NCBI RefSeq assembly: GCF_014696105.1
Contig: NZ_JACJPO010000011.1
Coordinates: 62,001-126,000 of the forward strand
Direction of reading: 5' to 3'
Length of the DNA stretch: 64,000 nt
Origin: Microcoleus sp. FACHB-1515
GTDB taxonomy: Bacteria > Cyanobacteriota > Cyanobacteriia > Elainellales > Elainellaceae
The position numbers were made by a program, and so were the translations under genes. The notes under the pieces are model-generated. The model was not told where the DNA came from. It ran no database searches and saw nothing but the letters and a program-made list of their open reading frames with translations. This document shows, in pieces, positions 26,910 to 37,301 of the stretch; the stretch's first letter is position 1; the number at the start of each line of letters is the position of its first letter.

Positions 26910-27698
26910 ATGTTTGGTGGACTTACAGGTTCAAAAAACCGAGGAACTGACTTAGGCGAACGGATGCTCAATGCCGTCGCCAGCCAGTCAATTCGCCATT
27001 TGTTCACTCAGAGCGAATCGGTGGAAGTAGACATTCGCTGCTTTCCCTCCAGCAAACTGCTTCAGGGCAGCATCGACAATTTCAAAATGCGCGGTCGCAA
27101 TCTGGTGATCCGCAGGCAGTTTGAGGCGGCAGAAATCTCGTTTGAAACCGATGCCGTGTCGATCGATCCCGGTTCGGTGATGGGCGGCAAAATCCGCCTC
27201 AAGCAGCCGACGCAGGCGATCGCCCAGGTGACGCTGACCGAAGACGGCATTAATCGCGCTTTCAAAGCCGATCTGGTCGAAAAGCGCCTGCAAAATGTGG
27301 ACATGGAGCCGCTCACGAATCTTTCCGGTGGCGAACCTGTGACGTTTCGCGATGTGCAAATCGAGCTTCAGCCGGAAAATCGCGTCAAGATTTTGGCGAA
27401 GACGGATTTGCCCAACTGTCAAGATTTGCCGATCGCCCTCAGCGCCACGATCGCCGTCGAGAAGCGCCGTCGCGTCACCTTTGCGGATGCGAAATTCGAG
27501 GCGGATAGCGTTCCCGAAGCGCAGCGCGGTTTGTCGGAAATTGTCACGCAGGCGTTTGTCGAAATTCTCAATAACATGGTGGATTTCGATCGCTTTGATC
27601 TTGATGGCGTTTTGCTGCGCGTCAATCGGCTGGAGACGCAAGGCAAAAATTTGGTCTTTAGCGGCTATGCTCAGATAGAGCGTTTTCCGGGAACTTAG
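26910..27698 (+). CDS. DUF2993 (LmeA-like) protein
   Basis: 262 residues, ATG 26910. DUF2993 proteins are phospholipid-binding-like; related LmeA takes part in mannan chain length control in mycobacteria. Recognisable segments are FPSSKLLQGSIDNFKMRGRN, GEPVTFRDVQIELQPENRVK and ILNNMVDFDRFDLDGVLLRV. There is no clear signal peptide, although the N-terminal helix (SQSIRHLFTQSESVEVDIRC) is typical for the family in cyanobacteria. It is followed nine bases later by exbB and may form an operon with it. Confidence 0.85.
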   Translation: MFGGLTGSKNRGTDLGERMLNAVASQSIRHLFTQSESVEVDIRCFPSSKLLQGSIDNFKMRGRNLVIRRQFEAAEISFETDAVSIDPGSVMGGKIRLKQPTQAIAQVTLTEDGINRAFKADLVEKRLQNVDMEPLTNLSGGEPVTFRDVQIELQPENRVKILAKTDLPNCQDLPIALSATIAVEKRRRVTFADAKFEADSVPEAQRGLSEIVTQAFVEILNNMVDFDRFDLDGVLLRVNRLETQGKNLVFSGYAQIERFPGT

Positions 27699-27706
27699 CC
27701 GCTGCA

Positions 27707-28354
27707 ATGTCGCTGATCAACATTTTGATTCAAGGCGGAATTGTGATGATTCCGCTGCTGGGGCTGTCGCTGGTTGCCACCGCTTTAGTTTTGGAGCGCG
27801 GTTTGTTTTGGCGGCGCGTCACGGGCAGGCAGACGCGACTGGTGCGCGAAGCCTTAGGGCTGTATCGCCGCAGTCCGAAAGCCGCGATCGAGCTATTGGA
27901 AAAAAACGCCGATTTGCCGATCGCTCGCATCTTCCTCGCCGCGCTGGAACTGGAACAGGCCACGCCCGACGAATTCCGCCTCGCCCTCGAAAGCGCAGCC
28001 CAAGCCGAAATTCCACTGCTGAAACGCTTCAACACTTTCTTTGAAACGGTGATCAGCGTTGCGCCGCTGCTCGGTTTGCTGGGAACGATTTTGGGATTGA
28101 TTACTTCCTTTGCCTCGCTGCGAATTGGCGACTTGGGGGGAACGCAGTCGGCCAACGTGACGGCGGGAATCAGCGAAGCGCTGATCTCGACAGCAGCGGG
28201 CTTAATTGTGGCAATCTTCACGCTGCTGTGTGCCAATACCTTTCGCGGCCTATACATTCGCCAGATTGCGCTGATTCAAGAATATGGCGGTCAGCTAGAA
28301 TTGCTGCATCGTCGCCGCTACGATCGCCGCTCACACCCCTATGCGCCTACCTGA
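27707..28354 (+). CDS. exbB: MotA/TolQ/ExbB proton channel protein
   Basis: 215 residues. Three membrane segments: about 10-30 (GIVMIPLLGLSLVATALVLE), about 115-140 (ISVAPLLGLLGTILGLITSF) and about 155-180 (ISTAAGLIVAIFTLLCANTF), the arrangement of ExbB/TolQ. It would form the proton channel that energises outer membrane transport with ExbD. The start MSLINILIQGGIV is directly after DUF2993. Its end overlaps exbD by 14 bases. Confidence 0.93.
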   Translation: MSLINILIQGGIVMIPLLGLSLVATALVLERGLFWRRVTGRQTRLVREALGLYRRSPKAAIELLEKNADLPIARIFLAALELEQATPDEFRLALESAAQAEIPLLKRFNTFFETVISVAPLLGLLGTILGLITSFASLRIGDLGGTQSANVTAGISEALISTAAGLIVAIFTLLCANTFRGLYIRQIALIQEYGGQLELLHRRRYDRRSHPYAPT

Positions 28355-28742
28355 AGAACCCGACATTCCGCCGCAGATTAACATCGTGCCAATGATCGAT
28401 GTGATCTTTGCGCTGCTCACCTTTTTTATTTTGTCCACGCTGTTTCTGACTCGATCAGAAGGTTTGCCCGTCAATTTACCCACCGCGAACTCGACGCAAA
28501 CCGAGCCGCAAAGTCAAATTGTGATTACGCTCAATCCGCAAGGTGAGATTTTCATCAATCGTCAGCCCGCTGCGCTGAACGAACTGGCGGTGCAGGTGCG
28601 TACTCTCACTCAAACCAATCCGAATGCCCTTGTGGTGATTAATGCCGATGCCGCCGTTCCGCATGGTCAAGTTGTCGCGGCGATGGATCAGGTGCGATCG
28701 ATTCCTGGAGTGCGGCTGGCGATCGCAACTCAACGCCCATAA
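28341..28742 (+). CDS. exbD: ExbD/TolR-family biopolymer transport protein
   Basis: 133 residues. N-terminal cytoplasmic tail INIVPMIDVIFALLTFFI leads into one membrane helix carrying the conserved aspartate (PMIDV), which takes up protons in the family. A periplasmic domain follows (about 50-133; QSQIVITLNPQGEIFINRQP, VVINADAAVPHGQVVAAMD). It overlaps exbB by 14 bases, so the two are translated together. No tonB gene is seen nearby; a TonB partner elsewhere is expected. Confidence 0.94.
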   Translation: MRLPEEPDIPPQINIVPMIDVIFALLTFFILSTLFLTRSEGLPVNLPTANSTQTEPQSQIVITLNPQGEIFINRQPAALNELAVQVRTLTQTNPNALVVINADAAVPHGQVVAAMDQVRSIPGVRLAIATQRP

Positions 28743-28962
28743 ACTTTGTGAATCGCCTGCTCACACTGCATTTCATTCACGCGCTTGGCGTAAAGATGTC
28801 ATTGAATTGTCACACTCGTTTCTTAAACTGAACGTGACGATTTCGGCTGGCGTTTCTGCCATTGGATGCTGCTAGCTTGCGGTTAACCTAGTACACAATA
28901 GAAAAGTGCAATGAACGGCGATCGCCCAGCGGCAGATTCCTTCATCGCGGCCACTCATTGAT

Positions 28963-30243
28963 ATGAAAATGATTTATCGTCCTCCCAACGATTTCAACCC
29001 GGAGCCGTTTGATGACCGTCCGATCGATCGGCGGGGCACAAAAGGCTGGTGGCAACCGCTGGTCTACCTTGGTTTAGGTGTCGCTGGTGCAACGAGCGTG
29101 ATTTTGGGCGATCGCTGGCTCCAGTCCAACGCGCTGCCGCCCGAAGCTTATGCTCAGCCTTCCCCTGTGCAGCCGGAAGCCAAACCGATCGCGGCTCCAA
29201 CAAGCGGCGGAAGTGCGCGGCTGCTCGCTGCTAGTAATCCAAACTTCATCGCGGCGGCGGCGGAGCGAGTCGGGCCTGCGGTCGTGCGGATCGATTCATC
29301 GCGCACCGTTTCCGCTCGCCTCCCCGACATTTTCAATCGCGGCTTTTTTGGCGAACCCACCAATCCTTCCAGACAACCGCGCACTCGCGTCGAAGAAGGC
29401 ACTGGATCAGGCTTCATCATCGACAGCAACGGCTTAATTCTCACCAATGCCCATGTCGTCGATGGAGCCGATCAGGTCACGGTTGCACTGAAGGACGGAC
29501 GCACATTTGCCGGAGAAGTGCTGGGCGAAGATTCGGTCACAGATGTAGCTGTCATTCGCATTCAAGCCGCAGATTTGCCGAAAGTAGCAGTCGGTGATTC
29601 GGATGCGCTGCGTCCGGGTGAATGGGCGATCGCGATCGGCAATCCGCTCGGCCTCGACAACACCGTCACAGCGGGAATCATCAGCGCTACAGGCCGCACC
29701 AGCGACCAAATTGGCGTGGCCGATCGCCGTGTCGGATTCATCCAAACCGATGCTGCGATCAATCCGGGCAACTCTGGTGGCCCCTTGCTCAACGAGCAAG
29801 GTGAAGTAATCGGCATGAACACCGCGATCATCGGCGGCGCACAAGGACTGGGTTTTGCCATTCCGATCGCCACTGCCCAGCGCATCGCCAACCAACTGAT
29901 CTCCACAGGTCGCGTTCAGCATCCCTATCTGGGTGTGCAAATGGCGACCTTGACGCCCGAACTGAAAGAACAACTCAACAGCAAGCCAAACCGCCCAATC
30001 GAAGTGCAGGAAGATTCCGGTGTGCTGGTGATCGGTGTTGCGCCCAACTCGCCCGCTGCCCAAGCCGGACTGCAACCGGGAGACGTGATTCGCAAAGTCG
30101 GCGGCCAGCCCGTCATCAAGTCGGAAGATGTGCAGCGAATCGTGGAAGGCACGCAGGTCGGCAGTACCCTTCAAATTGAAATTCGGCGCAACGGTCAAAC
30201 GCAAACGATCGCCGTCAAACCCGGTGCTTTACCTTCCAACTAA
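28963..30243 (+). CDS. HtrA/Deg-type serine protease with PDZ domain
   Basis: 426 residues. N-terminal membrane anchor or signal (about 30-50; WQPLVYLGLGVAGATSVIL), a trypsin-like domain (about 85-310) with catalytic His164 (TNAHVVD), Asp194 (DVAVIRI region) and Ser271 (NPGNSGGPLL), and one PDZ domain (about 320-420; GVLVIGVAPNSPAAQAGLQP). It is the architecture of HhoA/HhoB/HtrA of cyanobacteria, envelope quality-control proteases; which paralogue cannot be stated. It is followed by def 12 bases later, which may be co-transcription. Confidence 0.93.
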   Translation: MKMIYRPPNDFNPEPFDDRPIDRRGTKGWWQPLVYLGLGVAGATSVILGDRWLQSNALPPEAYAQPSPVQPEAKPIAAPTSGGSARLLAASNPNFIAAAAERVGPAVVRIDSSRTVSARLPDIFNRGFFGEPTNPSRQPRTRVEEGTGSGFIIDSNGLILTNAHVVDGADQVTVALKDGRTFAGEVLGEDSVTDVAVIRIQAADLPKVAVGDSDALRPGEWAIAIGNPLGLDNTVTAGIISATGRTSDQIGVADRRVGFIQTDAAINPGNSGGPLLNEQGEVIGMNTAIIGGAQGLGFAIPIATAQRIANQLISTGRVQHPYLGVQMATLTPELKEQLNSKPNRPIEVQEDSGVLVIGVAPNSPAAQAGLQPGDVIRKVGGQPVIKSEDVQRIVEGTQVGSTLQIEIRRNGQTQTIAVKPGALPSN

Positions 30244-30255
30244 TTGCCGTCCAAA

Positions 30256-30783
30256 ATGACAGAAACGCTTCCAATTATTCAGCTTGGCAACGCAATTTTG
30301 CGGCAGTCGGCAACAGCGATCGATTCCATTTCCGATCCGGCGATCGTGACTTTAATTGAGAGCCTGATGGCAACTTTGCAACAGTCGAATGGCGTGGGAA
30401 TTGCCGCGCCGCAAGTCGCTGTTTCAAAACGCTTATTTATCGTTGCCTCTCGCCCAAATCTGCGCTATCCAAACGCGCCGGAAATGGAACCGACGCCGAT
30501 GATTAATCCGCGCTTGGTCAGCCATTCCGATGAAGTGGTAAAAGACTGGGAAGGCTGCCTGAGCATTCCGGGCATTCGCGGTTTGATTCCGCGCTATCGA
30601 TCGATCGAGGTTGAATATCTCAACCCAAACGGCCAGCTTCAAAAACAAGAACTGGCCGATTTTGTTGCCCGAATTTTTCAACACGAACTCGATCATTTAG
30701 ACGGATTGGTGTTTCTCGATCGACTCGACAGCGTCCAAGAAATCATCACCGATCAGGAATATCTCAAGCTCATCCAGCGCTAG
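30256..30783 (+). CDS. def: Peptide deformylase
   Basis: 175 residues from ATG 30256 (a TTG at 30244 is less likely). The enzyme removes the N-formyl group from nascent proteins. All three motifs are present: GVGIAAPQ, EGCLSIP and HELDHLDG, which supply the metal ligands Cys, His, His and the catalytic Glu. Length is usual. It ends four bases into the convergent permease gene (overlap of 4). Confidence 0.95.
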   Translation: MTETLPIIQLGNAILRQSATAIDSISDPAIVTLIESLMATLQQSNGVGIAAPQVAVSKRLFIVASRPNLRYPNAPEMEPTPMINPRLVSHSDEVVKDWEGCLSIPGIRGLIPRYRSIEVEYLNPNGQLQKQELADFVARIFQHELDHLDGLVFLDRLDSVQEIITDQEYLKLIQR

Positions 30784-31151
30784 CGATACAGCAAATAGCG
30801 CAAACCAATCACCAGCAGAAAAATTCCGTACAGCTTTTTCATCAGCGCACTGCTAATAAATGGCTGATTGGCAAAGAGTGCGCCGAACAAATTCCCGATC
30901 AGCAGACCGATCGCAATAAAGATTGCATCGCGAATGCTGAGATTGCCGTTTTTGTAGTAAATCGTTGCGCCCAAAATGCCGATCGGCAAAATTTGCGCCG
31001 CCAAAGAAGTGCCTGTGGCAAACTTTTGATCCATTCCCATCAGCAGCACCATCGCTGGAACCATAATCGCGCCGCCGCCAATTCCAAACATGCCGCCCGC
31101 AATGCCTGCGACAAACCCAATCACGAGAAGTTGAACAATGACGTTAGACAT
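30780..31151 (-). CDS. TauE/SafE (TSUP) permease, short form
   Basis: 123 residues, about half of a full TSUP carrier. It has four hydrophobic segments; the N-terminal signature GFVAGIAGGMFGIGGGAIMV is typical of the TauE/SafE fold. Half-length members occur in cyanobacteria and probably function as pairs. It is predicted to be a membrane transporter for an organosulfur or other anion; the substrate is unknown. Its end overlaps def. Confidence 0.85.
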   Translation of the reverse strand: MSNVIVQLLVIGFVAGIAGGMFGIGGGAIMVPAMVLLMGMDQKFATGTSLAAQILPIGILGATIYYKNGNLSIRDAIFIAIGLLIGNLFGALFANQPFISSALMKKLYGIFLLVIGLRYLLYR

Positions 31152-31187
31152 TTGATTTTTATTTGTTGATGCGATCGATCCTTAGAA

Positions 31188-32945
31188 CTACATCCGCTCT
31201 AGAACCGGAATTCCCAATAAGGATAGACCTAATTTGATGGTTTGAGCAGTCAGATGGCAAACAATTAAGCGCGAAGTGCGGAAAGGTTCTTCTGCTTTCA
31301 GAACCGGACAGCGATCGTAAAACTGATTGAATTTTTGACTCAATTCAAACAAATACTGACACAACCGATTTGGCAATAAGTCTTTTTCGATCTCTGCCAG
31401 AACTTCATCAAGCTGAAGTAGATGTTTAGCGATCGCCAATTCGGATTCGTCTTGCAGAGCGATCGGCGCATCCGTTTCAACTTGTTCAAGATCAATATTC
31501 CCCTTCCGACTGATTCCTTGAATTCGCACATAGGCATACAGCATGTAAGGCGCAGTATTACCCTGCAAGGCCAGCATTTTGTCATAGCTAAACACATAGC
31601 TGCTCGTGCGATTTTGGCTTAAATCTGCATATTTAATCGCGCTAATTCCCACCACTTGAGCATTGTATGAAATGAATTCTTCAGTTTCCTGACGGTTTTC
31701 CTCTTGCAAGCGAGTTTCCAAATCGGTGCGGGCACGATCGATCGCTTCATCGAGCAAGTCTTGTAGCCGGACGGCTTCACCCGATCGACTCTTCAACTTT
31801 TTGCCATCTTCTCCTAACACTGAACCGAGTGGCGTATGCACAAATTCTCGATCGGGCGTGATCCAACCTGCTCGCTTACCAACTTGAAAAATTTGGGCGA
31901 AATGATTGGTTTGTTCGGCTCCCACCACGTAGATGATGCGATCGGCTTTGTCCACATTGGCGCGATAGCGAATTGCAGCTAGATCGGTTGTCGCATAGTT
32001 GTAGCCGCCATCTGATTTCTGAACAATTAATGGCAACGGATCGCCTTCTTTGTTGGTGAATCCTTCCAGGAAAACGCATTTTGCGCCTTGATCTTCGACC
32101 AGCAATCCTAGCTTGTCGAGTTCTTCAATCACATCAGCTAAGAAGGGATTGTAGAACGATTCGCCGCGATTGATGAAAGGCAGCAATCCCATCAAGTCGA
32201 ATAGTTTTTGGTTCGTGCGGTTGGATAGATCGCAAACAATTCTCCAGGCTTTCAAGGTGTTTTCATCGCCTGCTTGCAAATCGACAACGGCTTGTCTTGC
32301 TGCTTCTTGAAATGCTGGGTCTTCATCAAAGCGCTTTTTTGCCTGACGATAGAAAGTTGCGAGATCGCCCAAATCTAAGCTTGCTTCAGTCAACGCTTCA
32401 GGAAATGCTTCTCTTAAGTAAGCGATCAGCATTCCAAATGGCGTTCCCCAATCGCCAATGTGACTAATTCCGATCACTTCATGGCCTAGAAATTGCAAAA
32501 TTCGAGCGAAACAATCGCCGATGAAGCAAGTTCTTAAATGCCCGACGTGCATTTCTTTGGCGATGTTGGGACTGGGATAATCGACGATGATTCGTTGCGG
32601 ATTTTCGATCGCCCCAACCCCCAATCTCGCATCCGTTTGAATCGCCTTAAGCTGTGCTTCCAGATAGCTAGTTTTTAGCCGCAAATTGATAAAACCGGGA
32701 CCTGCAACAGTCGGCGGCTCACAAATTTCGTTGACGTTCAAATGCTGCACAATTTGTTCGGCGATCGCCCTTGGTGCTTGTCCTAATCTCTTCGCCAAAG
32801 ACAGCGCAACATTCGCCTGATAGTCACCAAATTTGGGATTACTAGCGGGAACCAAAACCGGATCGACTCCGGCTAAGTCTGTGCCAAAAGCGGCAATTAA
32901 AGCGGTTTCTAGCTGTGCTTTGAGTTGGGCGATCGTAGAATTCAT
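31188..32945 (-). CDS. argS: Arginyl-tRNA synthetase
   Basis: 585 residues from ATG 32945 (the TTG three codons earlier is less likely). The N-terminal Add-1 domain is about 1-110. The class I signature is in [18 protein letters not shown] (HVGH as HIGH motif). The KMSKS-region is represented by [13 protein letters not shown]. The C-terminal anticodon-binding helical domain is about 460-585 and ends in [12 protein letters not shown]. Length is usual. It is transcribed in the same direction as nadC but separated by about 90 bases. Confidence 0.95.
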   Translation of the reverse strand: MNSTIAQLKAQLETALIAAFGTDLAGVDPVLVPASNPKFGDYQANVALSLAKRLGQAPRAIAEQIVQHLNVNEICEPPTVAGPGFINLRLKTSYLEAQLKAIQTDARLGVGAIENPQRIIVDYPSPNIAKEMHVGHLRTCFIGDCFARILQFLGHEVIGISHIGDWGTPFGMLIAYLREAFPEALTEASLDLGDLATFYRQAKKRFDEDPAFQEAARQAVVDLQAGDENTLKAWRIVCDLSNRTNQKLFDLMGLLPFINRGESFYNPFLADVIEELDKLGLLVEDQGAKCVFLEGFTNKEGDPLPLIVQKSDGGYNYATTDLAAIRYRANVDKADRIIYVVGAEQTNHFAQIFQVGKRAGWITPDREFVHTPLGSVLGEDGKKLKSRSGEAVRLQDLLDEAIDRARTDLETRLQEENRQETEEFISYNAQVVGISAIKYADLSQNRTSSYVFSYDKMLALQGNTAPYMLYAYVRIQGISRKGNIDLEQVETDAPIALQDESELAIAKHLLQLDEVLAEIEKDLLPNRLCQYLFELSQKFNQFYDRCPVLKAEEPFRTSRLIVCHLTAQTIKLGLSLLGIPVLERM

Positions 32946-33032
32946 ATTCGGCAAATAGAACGGGTACAGCTAGCTCGCTACTGCTTTGAACAGCGCTATC
33001 TAGTGATTATAGAAGGCTTTCGATCGCAAGCT

Positions 33033-33890
33033 TTACAAAATTTTCATGCTGAGGTCGAGCCAAGTCGATCGCGTAATTGGCGCACTGCTGGAGATGTAGT
33101 CCACGCCCGTTTCCGCCACCGATCGAATCGTTTCCAGCGTAATGTTGCCGGAAGCTTCGATCTTGATGCGATCGCTGGCCGCCCGAATTTGCTGGACGGC
33201 CTGCATCATTCGATCGATTGGCATGTTGTCCAGCATGATGATGTCGGCGCGATGGGCGATCGCTTCCTCGACCTGCGCGATCGTTTCGGTTTCCACTTCG
33301 ACGGTGAGCGGATAGGGAATGCGGGCGCGGACTTGGGCGATCGCCTCGCCAATGCCGCCCGCAGCCGCAATGTGATTGTCCTTGATCATCACGCCGTCGT
33401 CCAAGCCCATACGGTGATTGGTTGCGCCGCCGACCTGCGTGGCGTATTTCTCCAAAATTCGCAGTCCGGGCGTGGTTTTGCGCGTATCGACCAGTTGTGC
33501 AGGCAGATCGGCAATTTGCTCGACGTATTTGTTAATTGTTGTGGCGATGCCGCTCAGTCGCATGGCGAGATTCAGCGCAACGCGCTCCCCGGTGAGCAGG
33601 GCGGCGAGGGAACCGTTAATTTCCGCAATCACTACGCCGCGATCGCACCACTGCCCTTCTTCCACAAGCGATCGAAATTCTGTTTGCGAATCGAGCAGGC
33701 GAAAGACTCGTGCGGCGATCGGCAGTCCCGCGATGATCCCCGGTTCCTTCACAATCCAGCGAGCCTGTCCGGTTTGATTCGAGGTCAACAGCGATTGCGT
33801 GGTGCGATCGCCGCGTCCAATATCTTCAAGCAGCCAGTCTTGCAGAAGTCGATCGAGCAGTAAAAAAGGAGGCAAAACAGCAGTTGTCAT
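33033..33890 (-). CDS. nadC: Nicotinate-nucleotide pyrophosphorylase (carboxylating)
   Basis: 285 residues from ATG 33890. The enzyme makes nicotinate mononucleotide from quinolinate and PRPP in de novo NAD synthesis. Motifs: LLEDIGRGDRTTQSL at the N-terminus, ERVALNLAMRLSGIATT, ADLPAQLVDTRKTTPGLR, ATQVGGATNHRMGLDDGVMI and IKDNHI, then the beta-barrel repeats ending in IKIEASGNITLETI. It is complete and typical in length. Confidence 0.95.
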   Translation of the reverse strand: MTTAVLPPFLLLDRLLQDWLLEDIGRGDRTTQSLLTSNQTGQARWIVKEPGIIAGLPIAARVFRLLDSQTEFRSLVEEGQWCDRGVVIAEINGSLAALLTGERVALNLAMRLSGIATTINKYVEQIADLPAQLVDTRKTTPGLRILEKYATQVGGATNHRMGLDDGVMIKDNHIAAAGGIGEAIAQVRARIPYPLTVEVETETIAQVEEAIAHRADIIMLDNMPIDRMMQAVQQIRAASDRIKIEASGNITLETIRSVAETGVDYISSSAPITRSTWLDLSMKIL

Positions 33891-33942
33891 CACTTAATTC
33901 TAAAGAGGTTTCTATCACCATTGCCGAAAAGATTGGCAGCGA

Positions 33943-35490
33943 TCAATCAGCTCGGCGGCGATCGAGTCGCCAAAGTCGGGTTAGCGTTCCGTCTCGATAT
34001 CTGGGTGTTGCACGAAAGCCATAGACGCGCATCAAGCGATTTCGCAATTGATCAGAGGAATTGAATAGATAGAGCCGCCTGACTCGCTTTCCAATGCGAA
34101 TATCGGCAGGATTTCGAGAAAGCTGAAGTCGGGTGGATGGCTTGAGTTCGTGACTGAAAGAGAGCAGATCGATCGGAACGGCATCGCTTACAACTAAGGG
34201 GCGTCTTTCTCGGTTAATAATGTCAGCAACGGGCGGGAAAAATGAAGTGCGGACGCGACTTTTGTTCCACCAGGTTTCAGCATTCATGCTCAGTAAACAG
34301 CCCTGTAAACCTGCTGCCAGCAAAGCGATGAGGAGAATTCGCCCGATCGCTTTTTGCCAACCTGTCCAGCGCGTCCCCAAAATCGTCAGAAAATAAACAA
34401 TCGCAATCTGCAAACCGACATAGCAGGGAATTAGATAGCGCACCCGCAGCGATCGCTGTCCGCCCAAAATTAGATCGGGAAAAGCCAGCGGCAAACTCGT
34501 CACGGCAACTAGCAGCAGCACCAGCCAAGCTAGTCGAGAAGAACTGCGCCAGAGGAACAATAGGGCAGCGATCGCAATGCAAACCAAAATCAAATTAGCC
34601 GAACCAAAATCTTGATTGGCAAACACAAGATTGAGATTCAAAAACCAGCGATCGAACACATATGAAAGCGATTGGCGCAGATTCAGCGAGGCAGTTGTGC
34701 GCTGAATGCGCTCCAGATTCATAAACGCAACGGTCAGCCAGGGCACAAATAAAATGAATCCGGCAATCGTGCTGAAGACATAAGCGAGCGCATTCCGACT
34801 GCGACCTTTTTCCTGCAAAAAAACGTAAGTGGCCTGCGCGATCGCCACCAAACCAAACAGCAAATGCGAATAGAAACCCAGCGCGATCGACAGCGTAAAA
34901 ATAATCCAACTGCGGCGAGTTTGCGTCCGCATTGCCCACAGCAAAGCCGCACAGGAAAACAGCGTCGTCACCGTCCACAAACTGTACTGCCGCGCTTCTT
35001 GAGCATACAGAATATGCAGCGGCGAAACGGCAAGAAAGGCGAGTGAAACGATGCTGATGGTGCGCGAGGCAAACAGTTCTTGACAGAGCCAATAGAGCGC
35101 AGGAAAGGCGAGAAGACTGATGCAAGCGGATAAGGTGCGAATGGTAGCGATCGAACTGCCAAACGTCAGCACCCACGATCGCGCCAGGATGAAATACAGC
35201 GGCGAATGTTCGGCATTGCCCCGGAAGGCGCGGAACGCATCTGCCCAGGTTCTTTGCGCGTTCGGATGCTGATAGCGCTGCAAATCTGCCACTGTGACGC
35301 GATCGCCCGTGAAGATGTCGCGGACAAATTCGCGCTCGGTAAAGCCGGAAATTCGCAGTGAGGTGTAGGCTTCATCCGCCCAGTAGACTTTGCGATCGAG
35401 ATTGACAAAGCGCAAAACGACGCCCGTTGCGATCAGCAGCACGAGCAAACTCGCGATCGCGCCTCGTTGCCATGATTTCCAGTTGTGCAT
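33943..35490 (-). CDS. GT-C membrane glycosyltransferase, GT39-like
   Basis: 515 residues with about ten hydrophobic segments. The first loop reads DRKVYWADEAYTSLRISGF; the D-E pair is typical of GT39/ArnT-type enzymes that use lipid-linked sugars on the outer face of the inner membrane. Further segments include FGSSIATIRTLSACISLLAF and LPIYWLCQEL-type helices. It is divergent from the paralogous membrane pair at 35622, with 131 bases between them. Donor and acceptor are unknown. Confidence 0.85.
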   Translation of the reverse strand: MHNWKSWQRGAIASLLVLLIATGVVLRFVNLDRKVYWADEAYTSLRISGFTEREFVRDIFTGDRVTVADLQRYQHPNAQRTWADAFRAFRGNAEHSPLYFILARSWVLTFGSSIATIRTLSACISLLAFPALYWLCQELFASRTISIVSLAFLAVSPLHILYAQEARQYSLWTVTTLFSCAALLWAMRTQTRRSWIIFTLSIALGFYSHLLFGLVAIAQATYVFLQEKGRSRNALAYVFSTIAGFILFVPWLTVAFMNLERIQRTTASLNLRQSLSYVFDRWFLNLNLVFANQDFGSANLILVCIAIAALLFLWRSSSRLAWLVLLLVAVTSLPLAFPDLILGGQRSLRVRYLIPCYVGLQIAIVYFLTILGTRWTGWQKAIGRILLIALLAAGLQGCLLSMNAETWWNKSRVRTSFFPPVADIINRERRPLVVSDAVPIDLLSFSHELKPSTRLQLSRNPADIRIGKRVRRLYLFNSSDQLRNRLMRVYGFRATPRYRDGTLTRLWRLDRRRAD

Positions 35491-35621
35491 CTCGATTCCT
35501 CACGCCGATCGCCCTAAAGTCTACCGGATTCCCCGAAGCAGGAAAAGTCAGCGCTTCACGATTTTCGGCATCCTTCTCGTTCATGTGAGACACTAAAACT
35601 TGCCAATTGTGCCCGATTGCC

Positions 35622-37301
35622 ATGCTGCATTCTGTTTTGATCGATCGCGCCAGCAAAGCGCATCAGTCGTTTTGGTTTTGGCTAAGTCTGACCTTTGCGG
35701 CAGTTTATGCTTGGCTGGGGTCAAGAATTGCGTTTAGCAGTGCGTATGTTGTCCAGGATGATGCAAGACAGCATGTCTTTTGGATGCGGCGATTTCTCGA
35801 TTCCGAACTGTTTCCCAATGATTTGATTGCAGACTATTTTCAGTCCACTGCGCCAACAGGATATACGGCAATTTATCAAGCTGGGGCGGCACTCGGAATC
35901 GATCCGTTGCTGTTTAGCAAGATTTTACCTTTCGCGTTAGCTTTAATCGCAACTGCCTACTGTTTTGGTGTTGCTTTGCAACTGCTGAATTTGCCGATCG
36001 CCGCTTTCGTTTCAACGCTGCTGCTCAATCAAAATTTGTGGCTGCAAGACGATTTGGTTTCCGGCATTGCCAGAGCGTTTGTTTACCCTTTGTTTCTGGC
36101 GTTCTTGTATTATTTACTGAAGCACTCACTGATTCCTTTACTTATCACGATTGCGCTGGAAGGACTCATCTACCCGCAGCTTGTCTTCATCATGGCGGGA
36201 GTGCTATTGCTGCAATTGATTCACTGGGAAAATGGCTTCAAACTGCGACGAGAAAATTTCCGAATGGTGGCGATCGGGCTGGCGGTTGCGTTTGTGGTGA
36301 TGCTGCCGTATGCGATCGAATCTTCACCATTTGGCCCGGTTGTCACGGTTGCGGAAGCCAAGACAATGCCGGAATTTCAGGCACAAGGACGCACCCGCCT
36401 ATTTGTCCCGAACCCTTGGGAATATTGGCTGACCGAAGAACGCACCGGACTATTTCGCTGGGTGATGCCGCTGTGCATCCTCTCCTTACCACTGCTCATT
36501 CTCATGTGGCGTCAGCCCGATCGATTTCCGCTAATTAAACAGGTCAAGCAAATTGGCATTTTAGGACAGGTGGCGATCGTTTCGCTCTTCATGTTTCTTG
36601 CGGCTCATGCGGTGATGTTCACCCTTTATTTGCCCAGCCGCTACAGTCAAAATACGCTACAGATGATCACCGCTTTATCCGGTGGAATTGCAGCGATCGT
36701 ATTGCTAGATGGCCTGTTGCGCTTATTCAAAAATCGTCAGGCGATCGCCCTGCTTGCAACGCTAGCTTTAGCCGGAATTCTATTTTTCTCGCCTTATCTG
36801 TGGGAATTTCCGAAGCAAACGCGAGTCTTTTCGATCGGTCAATATCCCACTCTTTACGAATTTTTAGCTGCACAGCCAAAAGATATTATGATCGCCTCAG
36901 TTGCCAGAGAAGCGGATAATATTCCGACGTTTGCAAAGCGATCGATCCTCACGAGTCGCGAATATTCAATTCCCTACCACACAGGCTATTACGGACAAAT
37001 TTATCAGCGCACCAATGATTTAATTCGCGCTCAATATTCACCGAATCGTGCGATCGTTCGAGAATTTATTGAGCAATACGGCATTGATTTCTGGCTGCTC
37101 GATCGCCGCTATGCTGCCAGTCCCATTCCTGCCAACAACACAGGTGAAATTCGGATTACGCGCTGGCTATCGCAGTTTCCCGCAGCGGCAGAAGTGCAAA
37201 CCGGAAATCCGTTTGTGCGGCGATCGATCAATCGCTGCTCGGTTTGGCAACAAGATGACCTCGTTTTATTGGATGCCCAATGCCTGATCGATCGCGAGTA
37301 A
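35622..37301 (+). CDS. Multi-pass membrane protein, tandem paralogue 1
   Basis: 559 residues from ATG 35622 (the frame opens at TTG 35607). About ten hydrophobic segments. The first periplasmic loop YVVQDDARQHVFWMRRFLDS, followed by ELFPNDLIADYF, repeats almost exactly in the next gene. Later blocks FLAFLYYLLK, SILTSREYSIPYHTGYYGQI and FIEQYGIDFWLLDR are shared as well. The acidic pair near the N-terminus recalls GT-C glycosyltransferases, but I cannot assign the family firmly. It overlaps the next gene by 22 bases. Confidence 0.78.
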   Translation: MLHSVLIDRASKAHQSFWFWLSLTFAAVYAWLGSRIAFSSAYVVQDDARQHVFWMRRFLDSELFPNDLIADYFQSTAPTGYTAIYQAGAALGIDPLLFSKILPFALALIATAYCFGVALQLLNLPIAAFVSTLLLNQNLWLQDDLVSGIARAFVYPLFLAFLYYLLKHSLIPLLITIALEGLIYPQLVFIMAGVLLLQLIHWENGFKLRRENFRMVAIGLAVAFVVMLPYAIESSPFGPVVTVAEAKTMPEFQAQGRTRLFVPNPWEYWLTEERTGLFRWVMPLCILSLPLLILMWRQPDRFPLIKQVKQIGILGQVAIVSLFMFLAAHAVMFTLYLPSRYSQNTLQMITALSGGIAAIVLLDGLLRLFKNRQAIALLATLALAGILFFSPYLWEFPKQTRVFSIGQYPTLYEFLAAQPKDIMIASVAREADNIPTFAKRSILTSREYSIPYHTGYYGQIYQRTNDLIRAQYSPNRAIVREFIEQYGIDFWLLDRRYAASPIPANNTGEIRITRWLSQFPAAAEVQTGNPFVRRSINRCSVWQQDDLVLLDAQCLIDRE